This document shows, in pieces, positions 1 through 6,330 of a stretch of 8,188 bases of DNA (position 1 is its first letter; every line of letters starts with the position of its first letter). Source of the DNA: an uncultured Clostridia bacterium (GTDB taxonomy: Bacteria; Bacillota; Clostridia; Lachnospirales; Lachnospiraceae); contig CALASV010000323.1 in the NCBI GenBank assembly GCA_937888895.1, positions 1-8,188 of the forward strand. Direction: 5' to 3'. The notes beneath the pieces are model-generated. The model was given only the letters and a program-made list of their open reading frames with translations, searched no databases and had not been told where the DNA came from. The position numbers and the translations under genes were made by a program.

Positions 1-1
1 C

Positions 2-250
2 GAAGCTTATGTAGAAAAATTCCAGGAATTGGCAGTGAATCCGGTAAGCAGTTTTATTACGGACTTAAACAATCTTCCTGATTTGGATGAGATTGATACT
101 GAACATACAGGTGCCATTTATGCAGTAATATCTAAATATGAGAGTTTAGGTTCTTATCAGAAAGGATTAATTAATTCAAGCAGTTTGGAAATATATAATG
201 CATATGTGGAAAAATATGAAGAATTAATCGAAGAAATTGAAAATATAGAA
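2..250 (+). repeat. Tandem ~65-residue helical protein module (coding repeat, period about 195 bases)
   Basis: The residues EAYVEKFQEL (bases 2-31) recur as NAYVEKYEEL (bases 197-226), exactly 195 bases or 65 codons apart. One full unit and the tail of another are therefore visible, and more units probably lie upstream. The unit has a hydrophobic helix followed by a leucine-proline turn (LNNLP), an acidic linker, a tyrosine-containing helix, a YQKGLI segment and a final charged helix. This pattern is like the all-helical modules that repeat in large secreted Gram-positive proteins. The family assignment comes from pattern memory and was not searched. Confidence 0.6.
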
Positions 251-991
251 AAGGCAGAAAAAGGTATTGTATTTATTGATGAAATTGATAAGATTGCAAA
301 AAAGAAAAATGCACATACTAGAGATGTGAGTGGAGAATCCGTACAGCAAGGCTTGTTAAAGTTGTTAGAAGGGGCAGAGGTGGAAGTGCCTGTCGGAGCA
401 GGTAGTAAAAATGCTATGGTGCCAATGACAACAATGGATACAACCAATATTTTATTTATTTGTGGTGGTGCATTTCCAGATTTAGAAACTATTATTAAAC
501 AAAGATTGACAAAACAATCTGCGATTGGTTTTTCAGGAGAATTAAAAGACCGTTTTGATGATGATAAAGAATTACTTGCAAAAGCAACAGCACAGGATTT
601 AAGAGAATATGGTATGATTCCAGAATTTATTGGACGATTACCAGTATTATTTGCACTCCGTCCATTAAATAAAGAAATGTTAATTAAAGTATTGCAAGAA
701 CCAAAAAATGCGATTTTGAAACAATATAAGAAATTGTTTGCGATGGATGAAGTAGATTTGGTATTTGATGAAGGTGCATTAGAAGCAATTGCAGAAAAAG
801 CATTGGAAAAAGATACAGGGGCAAGAGCATTAAGAGCAATTATTGAAGAATTTATGCTTGATATTATGTATGAAATTCCAAAAGATGATTCGATTGGACG
901 CGTTACTATCACTAAAGACTATATTTCAAATAATGGGGCACCAATTATTGAGATGAGGACGGGAGCAATTCCATTGTTAGATGTGAAATAA
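2..991 (+). CDS. Partial chimeric protein: helical surface-type repeat joined to the C-terminal half of a divergent ClpX ATPase
   Basis: The frame is open to the left edge, so the true start lies outside the window; the TTG at 29 has no convincing ribosome binding site. Counting from the first whole codon, 329 residues are visible. Residues 1-80 are acidic helical modules of about 65 residues, resembling modules of secreted or surface proteins. From about residue 82 the protein is ClpX-like: Walker B FIDEID (91-96), RDVSGE with VQQ, the sensor-1 region DTTNILFICGGAF, the ClpP-docking IGF loop (175-177), the arginine finger in EFIGRLP (R212), and sensor 2 in TGARALR (R275). The zinc-binding domain, Walker A and the GYVG pore loop, which should all precede Walker B, are absent from the visible part. 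The RKH-loop region is also altered. As seen, it should not bind ATP. It may be a real fusion, a recombined pseudogene or an assembly misjoin. Confidence 0.8.
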   Translation, partial: EAYVEKFQELAVNPVSSFITDLNNLPDLDEIDTEHTGAIYAVISKYESLGSYQKGLINSSSLEIYNAYVEKYEELIEEIENIEKAEKGIVFIDEIDKIAKKKNAHTRDVSGESVQQGLLKLLEGAEVEVPVGAGSKNAMVPMTTMDTTNILFICGGAFPDLETIIKQRLTKQSAIGFSGELKDRFDDDKELLAKATAQDLREYGMIPEFIGRLPVLFALRPLNKEMLIKVLQEPKNAILKQYKKLFAMDEVDLVFDEGALEAIAEKALEKDTGARALRAIIEEFMLDIMYEIPKDDSIGRVTITKDYISNNGAPIIEMRTGAIPLLDVK

Positions 992-1003
992 GAACTTTTC
1001 TTC

Positions 1004-1009
1004 TATAAT
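1004..1009 (+). promoter_or_regulatory. Possible -10 hexamer before the S8 protease gene
   Basis: A perfect TATAAT lies just after the stop codon of the upstream ClpX-like gene. It is about 40 bases before the preferred ATG of the protease, which would leave a leader of roughly 35 bases. No good -35 box lies 16-18 bases upstream, and the nearest TTGTTA is 24 bases away. In such AT-rich DNA the match could be chance. Confidence 0.3.
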
Positions 1010-1050
1010 GTCATATATTGATGATAACGGAATGGAGCGAGAGGTTTCAA

Positions 1051-2712
1051 ATGCCCGAGCATGAGGAATGTAGGAATTGGATTATTTCTGATGAGTATTC
1101 AGATGAAATTGCTGGATATTATGGGAAGCTAAGTCTTTTAGATGAAGAACAATGTTATCAAATCATTGATGAGAATTTTGCTATTGTGCATCAAAGAAGG
1201 GAGAATGGAGAAACAAGGGCAGTGCAAGATGTTTCTTTTTTTCGACCATATTGTTTTGGGTTGTTACAGGAGGAGAATTTAGAGGAGATTGGTGTAAGTC
1301 GAATCCGAAGAATTTCTGGTTTTGATTATCAAGGAAGTGGTATTATTCTTGGTTTTGTCGATACGGGTATTGATTATTCACATCCAGCTTTTTTATTGGA
1401 GAATGGTGTTAGTCGTGTGAGAACGATTTGGGACCAAAATTCACAGGTTGGAATATCACCGGAAGGATTTTTGTATGGGACAGAGTTTGGCGAGGAAGAA
1501 ATTGCAAATGGGATTGCTCCGAAAGATGAAAATGGGCATGGCACTTTTCTAGCTGGAATTGCAGGTGGAAAAGAGGACAGAGAGGCTAATTTTTTTGGAG
1601 TAGCACCACTTGCTGATATTGCCGTTGTGAAATTAAAGGAAGCAAAACCTTATTTGAAACAATACTATGGTATGTCAGAGGATGTACTTGCTTTTAGTGA
1701 AGCAGATATTATGATGGGCGTTAAATATTTAATTCAGTATGCCTCTAGGAGACAAAAACCATTAGTAATATGTCTTGGTTTGGGGTGTAGTTTTGGAAGT
1801 CATCGTGGGACAATTCCATTGTCTTTTTATTTGAGTAGTTTAGTATATCGTCCCGATGTATGTTTGATAACAGCCGTTGGAAATGAAGGAAATAAAAGAC
1901 ATCACGCAAGAATTTGGCTAGGAGACACGAGAAAAGAGGTAGAAATCAATGTAAGTGCAAGAGGAAGTGGATTTACATTAGAAATTTTTTCCGAAGCTAT
2001 TACCAATTTAAGAGTGCGATTATTTTCTCCAACGGGAGAAGAAACGCCTATTTTTGCCTTGTTTGGAACAGAACGGATTCCATTTTTATTTGACCGTTCC
2101 GTTGTATTTGTAGAACGAGAAACGCTAATGCGAACAGGAACACAACAACGAATACAACTTCGCTTTCAAACACCAGCCGAAGGAATTTGGCGATTGCAAT
2201 TTGAGAGAAGTGAAATGCCAGCCGAAGTAAATTTATGGTTACCAATACAACCATTTTTAGAGCAAGATGTTTATTTTTTAGATGCAGACCCAGAAATAAC
2301 ATTGTGTGAACCAGCGAATGCTTCGTTACTTTTTGCAGTTGGTGGGTATTCGACAGAAACAGGAAGTATTGCACCATTTTCTAGCCGAGGATTTACAGCA
2401 GACGGACAAAAACAACCAACACTGTTAGCACCTTCGGTTAATGTGATAGGACCTTTTGCAGGTGGTGGCTATATTGAAAAAAGTGGAACAAGTATTGGGG
2501 CAGCGTATAGTGCAGGTTGTGTTGCACTTTTTATGGAATATATCGAGCAATATCGTCTGACAGGAGCAGTAGCACCATTAGACACCGTATTATTGCGTAA
2601 TTTATTTTCGCTAGGAGCAAGACGAGAAAATAACGAAGAATATCCAAATATAGCGTATGGCTATGGGAAACTCAGTTTATATGGTGTATTTGAATTTTTA
2701 AGAAGTTTATAG
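1051..2712 (+). CDS. Csp-like S8 family (subtilisin-type) serine protease
   Basis: This is a 553-residue serine endopeptidase. The triad is intact: Asp104 in VDTGIDYSHP, His163 in NGHGTFLAG, and Ser481 in SGTSIGAA, with the oxyanion Asn278 in AVGNEG. About 200 residues separate Asn278 from Ser481. That stretch is rich in beta-strand sequence and matches the jelly-roll insertion of clostridial CspA/B/C germination proteases. The first ~80 residues resemble their prodomain. No signal peptide is seen, so it is probably cytosolic or spore-associated. The frame extends up to TTG 1018 and ATG 1021, but neither has a ribosome binding site. ATG 1051 has GAGAGG six bases upstream and is preferred. The family is clear; the substrate is unknown, and no partner csp genes lie nearby. 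It may share a transcript with the ClpX-like gene upstream. Glu codon use shifts within the gene (see findings). Confidence 0.88.
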   Translation: MPEHEECRNWIISDEYSDEIAGYYGKLSLLDEEQCYQIIDENFAIVHQRRENGETRAVQDVSFFRPYCFGLLQEENLEEIGVSRIRRISGFDYQGSGIILGFVDTGIDYSHPAFLLENGVSRVRTIWDQNSQVGISPEGFLYGTEFGEEEIANGIAPKDENGHGTFLAGIAGGKEDREANFFGVAPLADIAVVKLKEAKPYLKQYYGMSEDVLAFSEADIMMGVKYLIQYASRRQKPLVICLGLGCSFGSHRGTIPLSFYLSSLVYRPDVCLITAVGNEGNKRHHARIWLGDTRKEVEINVSARGSGFTLEIFSEAITNLRVRLFSPTGEETPIFALFGTERIPFLFDRSVVFVERETLMRTGTQQRIQLRFQTPAEGIWRLQFERSEMPAEVNLWLPIQPFLEQDVYFLDADPEITLCEPANASLLFAVGGYSTETGSIAPFSSRGFTADGQKQPTLLAPSVNVIGPFAGGGYIEKSGTSIGAAYSAGCVALFMEYIEQYRLTGAVAPLDTVLLRNLFSLGARRENNEEYPNIAYGYGKLSLYGVFEFLRSL

Positions 2713-2730
2713 ATAGAAAGGAACAAAAGT

Positions 2731-3786
2731 ATGGGAAACTTTAGAAAAAATCTGCGAGTAGTAGAGCCTTATGTACCAGGTGAACAACCAAAGCAGAGTG
2801 ATATGATTAAATTAAATACAAATGAGAACCCTTATCCACCAGCACCAATGGTAGAAAAGGTGTTAAAGGAAATTTCCATTGAAGATTTACGTTTATATCC
2901 AAAGCCAGATGCAAGAGAGTTAGTAGATGCATTAGCAGAGGAATATAAGGTTGCACCAGAGCAAGTATTTGTTGGTGTTGGTTCGGATGATGTACTTGGA
3001 ATGGCATTTTTAACTTGTTTTTCAGGGGGAAAAGAAATTTTATTTCCAGATATCACCTATTCTTTTTATCCAGTATGGGCAGAATTATTTGGCATTCCTT
3101 ATCATTGTCCTAAATTAGATGAAAATTTCTGTGTGAAAAAAGAAGATTATTTTGTAGAAAATGGTGGAATTGTCATTGCAAATCCAAATGCTCCAACTTC
3201 TATTGAAATGCCATTAACAGATATCGAAGAAATTGTTGCAAACAATCCAGATTCTGTTGTCATTATTGATGAAGCTTATGTTGATTTTGGTGGAACAAGT
3301 GCTTTATCTTTGGTAGAAAAATATGAAAATTTGTTAGTAGTACAGACATTTTCAAAATCTCGTTCGATGGCAGGTATGCGTATTGGTTTTGCTATTGGTA
3401 GCAGGACGTTAATTGATGCGATGTATGCTGTAAGAAATTCGTATAATTCATATACGATGAATTTACCATCTATTTTATGTGGTGTAGAAGCAGTGAAAGA
3501 TAGAGCATATTTTGACAAAACAAGAATGGCAATTATAGAAACAAGAGAAAAAGTAACAAAACAGTTAGAACAGTTAGGTTTCTATGTATTGCCATCTAAG
3601 ACAAACTTTTTATTTGCCACACATAACAAAGTATCAGCAGAAGAATTGTTTGAAATGCTTCGCAAAAAACATATTTATGTAAGGTATTTTAAGAAGCCAC
3701 GTATACAAAATTATTTGAGAATTACAATAGGAACTCCTAAGCAGATGGAACGTCTGATACAAGAATTGGAGGCATATCTTGGTTAG
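2731..3786 (+). CDS. hisC: Histidinol-phosphate aminotransferase
   Basis: This PLP enzyme of fold type I interconverts imidazole-acetol phosphate plus glutamate with histidinol phosphate plus 2-oxoglutarate in histidine synthesis; some relatives also act on aromatic amino acids. The 351-residue length is normal for HisC. Visible marks are the N-terminal substrate segment KLNTNENPYPP, NPNAPTS (151-157), the cofactor-binding aspartate in IDEAYVDF (D180), the PLP lysine in TFSKSRSMAGMRIG (K209), and the carboxylate-binding arginine in YLRITIG (R330). The family usually has Gly where Ser157 stands. The ATG is preceded by GAAAGGAA with good spacing. It begins 18 bases after the protease stop and overlaps queH at its end. 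No other his gene is in the window, so this is a detached copy. Confidence 0.93.
   Translation: MGNFRKNLRVVEPYVPGEQPKQSDMIKLNTNENPYPPAPMVEKVLKEISIEDLRLYPKPDARELVDALAEEYKVAPEQVFVGVGSDDVLGMAFLTCFSGGKEILFPDITYSFYPVWAELFGIPYHCPKLDENFCVKKEDYFVENGGIVIANPNAPTSIEMPLTDIEEIVANNPDSVVIIDEAYVDFGGTSALSLVEKYENLLVVQTFSKSRSMAGMRIGFAIGSRTLIDAMYAVRNSYNSYTMNLPSILCGVEAVKDRAYFDKTRMAIIETREKVTKQLEQLGFYVLPSKTNFLFATHNKVSAEELFEMLRKKHIYVRYFKKPRIQNYLRITIGTPKQMERLIQELEAYLG
3768..3772 (+). promoter_or_regulatory. Ribosome binding site for queH inside the end of hisC
   Basis: GGAGG lies in the last codons of hisC and is six bases before the TTG at 3779. The next in-frame ATG (3842) would remove the conserved region up to just before the HSCCAPC motif and lacks a comparable site. 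This decides the unusual TTG start. It also implies that ribosomes finishing hisC help start queH. Confidence 0.75.
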
Positions 3787-4393
3787 AAATTATCAAAAAG
3801 AATTAGAACAACAAATAAGCAAACAGCAAAAGCTAGGCGAGATGCCTAAGCTTTTGCTTCATAGCTGTTGTGCTCCTTGCAGTAGCTATGTATTAGAATA
3901 TCTTAGCCCTTATTTCCATATCTATGATTTTTATTATAATCCTAATATTTCCCCGAAACGAGAATATGAAGAACGAAAAGAAGAATTGATTCGTTTAATA
4001 AAAGAAATGGAATTGCAAGAAAAAGTAACTTTTTTAGAAGGTACTTATGAACCAGAAAAGTTTTTTGAAATGGCAAAAGGATTAGAACAATTACTAGAAG
4101 GGCAGGAGAGATGTTTTCGATGTTATGAAATGCGTTTAAGAGAATCAGCAAAAATAGCAAAAGAACAAGGGGCAGATTATTTTGCAACAACTCTTACAAT
4201 TAGTCCATTGAAAAATGCACAAAAATTAAATGAAATAGGGGAAGCAATAGCGAAAGAGCATGGAGTAACTTATTTACCTTCCGATTTTAAAAAGAAGAAT
4301 GGATATAAACGCTCGGTAGAACTTTCTACGCAATATGAATTGTATCGACAAAATTATTGTGGTTGTATTTTTTCTAAAATGCAAGCAGAATAA
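3779..4393 (+). CDS. queH: Epoxyqueuosine reductase QueH
   Basis: QueH (formerly DUF208) reduces epoxyqueuosine to queuosine at the wobble base of GUN-anticodon tRNAs, replacing the unrelated cobalamin enzyme QueG. The 204-residue protein carries the family cysteines: HSCCAPC (C30, C31, C34), RCFRC (C112, C115) and YCGC (C194, C196). These serve the iron-sulfur/metal centre and redox chemistry of the family. Also typical are YYNPNISPKREYEER and the TTLTISPLKN segment. It starts at TTG, eight bases inside hisC, behind a well-placed GGAGG. No signal peptide or membrane segment is present, so it is cytosolic. No other queuosine genes are nearby, so the pairing with hisC is probably transcriptional convenience. 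The first ~110 bases can fold into two strong hairpins (separate entries) and use codons unlike the rest of the gene. The family call is firm. Confidence 0.93.
   Translation: MVRNYQKELEQQISKQQKLGEMPKLLLHSCCAPCSSYVLEYLSPYFHIYDFYYNPNISPKREYEERKEELIRLIKEMELQEKVTFLEGTYEPEKFFEMAKGLEQLLEGQERCFRCYEMRLRESAKIAKEQGADYFATTLTISPLKNAQKLNEIGEAIAKEHGVTYLPSDFKKKNGYKRSVELSTQYELYRQNYCGCIFSKMQAE
3825..3858 (+). promoter_or_regulatory. Strong potential mRNA hairpin in the 5' coding region of queH
   Basis: AGCAAAAGCTAGGC (3825-3838) pairs with GCCTAAGCTTTTGCT (3844-3858). All 14 pairs are Watson-Crick, with one bulged A at 3849 and a five-base GAGAT loop. It lies 46-80 bases downstream of the start codon. There is no T-run after it, so it is not a standard terminator. 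The structure is seen directly; a function in mRNA stability, processing or translation is inference. Confidence 0.5.
3860..3890 (+). promoter_or_regulatory. Second adjacent hairpin in the 5' coding region of queH
   Basis: CATAGCT (3860-3866) pairs with AGCTATG (3884-3890). The stem can continue inward through G-U, U-A and G-C pairs to a CTCCT loop. It begins two bases after the first hairpin, so the two could stack. It is weaker than the first, and it covers the codons of the HSCCAPC metal-binding motif, which limits sequence freedom. Confidence 0.35.
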
Positions 4394-4417
4394 TTAATTT
4401 TTTTAAAAAATTAGAAG

Positions 4418-4442
4418 AAAAAAAAGGATATTCCTTTTTTTT
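4418..4442 (+). terminator. Palindromic A-tract/T-tract terminator after queH
   Basis: Eight A followed by GGA (4418-4428), a TAT loop, and TCC followed by eight T (4432-4442) form a perfect 11-pair stem. It ends in a U-tract in the RNA, 24 bases after the queH stop. It is symmetrical, so it could act in both directions, although all genes here read to the right. The GC core is only three pairs, so efficiency is uncertain. An AT-only palindrome at 4395-4413 (TAATTTTTT facing AAAAAATTA) lies just upstream and may add to it. The site separates hisC-queH from the dnaG cluster. Confidence 0.7.
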
Positions 4443-4468
4443 GTCGAATAATATTAGTAAGGGCTTTA

Positions 4469-4477
4469 TGTTATACA
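4469..4477 (+). promoter_or_regulatory. Possible extended -10 promoter for dnaG-rpoD-trmK
   Basis: TGTTATACA lies 25 bases before the dnaG start. It reads as an extended TG-N motif with TATACA, four of six matches to TATAAT. No clear -35 hexamer is found at the normal distance; TTGTCG at 4441-4446 is about 25 bases upstream and overlaps the terminator tail. The position after a terminator and before the cluster fits a promoter, but the sequence match alone is weak. Confidence 0.35.
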
Positions 4478-4501
4478 AAATAAAAGAAGTGAGGAAGAAA
4501 A

Positions 4502-6277
4502 ATGTTTTATCCAGAGGAGATTGTAGAAGAAGTTCGACAGCGAACAGATATTGTAGATTTAATTGGTAGCTATGTTCGTTTGCAAAAAAAAGGCTCAAGT
4601 TATATGGGACTTTGTCCATTTCATAATGAAAAATCTCCGTCTTTCTCTGTGAGTGCTAGTCGGCAAATTTTTCATTGTTTTGGTTGTGGTGCTGGTGGTA
4701 ATGCATTTACTTTTGTTATGGAATATGAAAATTATACATTTGTGGAAGCATTAAAGTATTTAGCAGAGCGTTCTGGAGTAAAACTTCCAGAAATTGAGTA
4801 TTCCGATGAGGCAAAGCAAGCAGCAAATTTCAAGAGTCGATTATATGAAGTATATAAACTTTCGGCAAAATATTTTTATTATCAGTTAAAGTCAGAGCAA
4901 GGAAAAGTTGCTTATGATTATTTTAAGTCAAGAGGTTTAACAGATGAGATAATTATAAAGTTTGGTCTTGGGTATACTAGTAAATATAATGATACTTTAT
5001 ATAAATATTTGAAACAACAAGGGTATGAAGATAGTTTTTTGAAGCAGACGGGATTAGTTACATTAGAGGAAGCAAAAGGTGGTCGGGATAAGTTTTGGAA
5101 TCGAGCAATGTTTCCAATTATGGATATTAACAATCGAGTGATTGCGTTTGGTGGGCGTGTGATGGGTGATGCATTACCAAAATATTTAAACTCACCAGAA
5201 ACAAAGATTTTTGATAAGAGTAAAAATTTATATGGTTTAAATTATGCGAAGTATTCTAGAAAGCCATATATGTTAATTTGTGAAGGTTATATGGATGTGA
5301 TTTCTTTGCATCAAGCTGGATTTACGAATGCAGTTGCTTCTCTTGGAACGGCACTCACTGGATTACAGGCAAATTTATTAGCAAGGTATGTGAAAGATGT
5401 TTATTTGACTTATGATAGTGATGATGCTGGAATAAAGGCAACACTTCGAGCAATCCCGATTATGAAGGATGCAGGACTTACAGTAAAAGTAGTAGATATG
5501 AGTCCATATAAAGACCCAGATGATTTTATCAAAGCATTAGGGGCAGGGGAATATCAAAAGCGTATTGATAATGCAAAAGGTAGCTTTTTCTTTGAACTAC
5601 AAGTATTAGAAAAATCGTATAATTTTGACGACCCAGAAGAAAAAACAAAATTTTTTCATGAAGTAGCTAAAAAGTTAGTTGTATTTGGAGAAGAAATAGA
5701 ACGTAAAAATTATGAAGAAGCTGTCGCAAGATTATATCATATCGATTATGATATGTTGCATAAATTAGTCATCCGATATGGTTCTCAAATGATGACAGGA
5801 CAAACTCAAGCGGTACCAGTAAGACAAACAGAAGCAAGTCGTCGAACCACAAATGATGGTGTAACAAAATCACAAAAACTTCTTTTAACGTGGTTAAGTT
5901 CTGATACATCCATGTTTCGACGTATTAAAGGAATTATTACTTCAAAAGATTTTTCTGTTGGATTTTGTCGTACTGTGGCAGAAATGGTATTTGAACAATT
6001 TGAGCAAGGAGGGGAAGTGAATCCTGCAAAAATTATAAATCATTTTGAAGATAAGGAGGAACAAACAATGGCAGCAGCTCTGTTTTCTACAGAATTTCGA
6101 GAGGAAATGGATGAAGTTGCACAAAAAAAGGCATTTGAAGACATTGTTAGAAAGGTAAAAAGAGATTCCATTGAAAAAAATTTACAGGAAGCAGTGCAAT
6201 TAGGCGATGCAAACTATGTTCAGAAGATGATTTTAGAAAAAAACCATTATAAGAAGCAGTTTCCAATTCCAGAGTAG
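4502..6277 (+). CDS. dnaG: DNA primase DnaG
   Basis: DnaG makes the short RNA primers for Okazaki fragments and leading-strand starts, working with the replicative helicase. At 591 residues it is full length. The N-terminal CHC2 zinc-binding domain shows C38, H41, C59 and C62 (LCPFHNEKSPSF, HCFGCGAGG). The catalytic TOPRIM core follows, with E261 in CEGYMD, metal-binding YDSDDAG (D305, D307, D308) and the KDPDDFI segment (338-341). The last ~150 residues are poorly conserved helical sequence that fits the helicase-interaction domain. The ATG has GAGG seven bases upstream. It is first in the conserved dnaG-rpoD-trmK order, and no rpsU precedes it, unlike the enterobacterial arrangement. A terminator and a possible promoter lie in the preceding gap. 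Nothing is missing or broken. Confidence 0.97.
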   Translation: MFYPEEIVEEVRQRTDIVDLIGSYVRLQKKGSSYMGLCPFHNEKSPSFSVSASRQIFHCFGCGAGGNAFTFVMEYENYTFVEALKYLAERSGVKLPEIEYSDEAKQAANFKSRLYEVYKLSAKYFYYQLKSEQGKVAYDYFKSRGLTDEIIIKFGLGYTSKYNDTLYKYLKQQGYEDSFLKQTGLVTLEEAKGGRDKFWNRAMFPIMDINNRVIAFGGRVMGDALPKYLNSPETKIFDKSKNLYGLNYAKYSRKPYMLICEGYMDVISLHQAGFTNAVASLGTALTGLQANLLARYVKDVYLTYDSDDAGIKATLRAIPIMKDAGLTVKVVDMSPYKDPDDFIKALGAGEYQKRIDNAKGSFFFELQVLEKSYNFDDPEEKTKFFHEVAKKLVVFGEEIERKNYEEAVARLYHIDYDMLHKLVIRYGSQMMTGQTQAVPVRQTEASRRTTNDGVTKSQKLLLTWLSSDTSMFRRIKGIITSKDFSVGFCRTVAEMVFEQFEQGGEVNPAKIINHFEDKEEQTMAAALFSTEFREEMDEVAQKKAFEDIVRKVKRDSIEKNLQEAVQLGDANYVQKMILEKNHYKKQFPIPE

Positions 6278-6330
6278 TATAGGAATGCATGAGTTGGTTA
6301 AAATGTAACAGAAAAGGATGGATGAATACA

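Noticed and set aside
29..31. TTG at 29 as the start of the first gene
   Set aside because: The frame is open to the window edge and the repeat unit extends upstream of this codon. No spaced Shine-Dalgarno sequence precedes it, so the gene most likely begins outside the window.
157..912. 251-codon open frame on the minus strand opposite the ClpX-like gene
   Set aside because: It is the mirror of a clearly conserved ClpX frame, rich in Ser/Asn/Ile as expected from the antisense of A-rich codons, and shows no recognisable domain.
2048..2377. 109-codon minus-strand frame inside the protease gene
   Set aside because: It lies fully within the jelly-roll-like part of the S8 protease, with low-complexity Leu/Phe/Val content and no credible ribosome binding site.
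4395..4413. AT-only palindrome as an independent terminator or operator
   Set aside because: It has no GC pair and a very weak stem. It is mentioned only as possible support for the terminator that follows.
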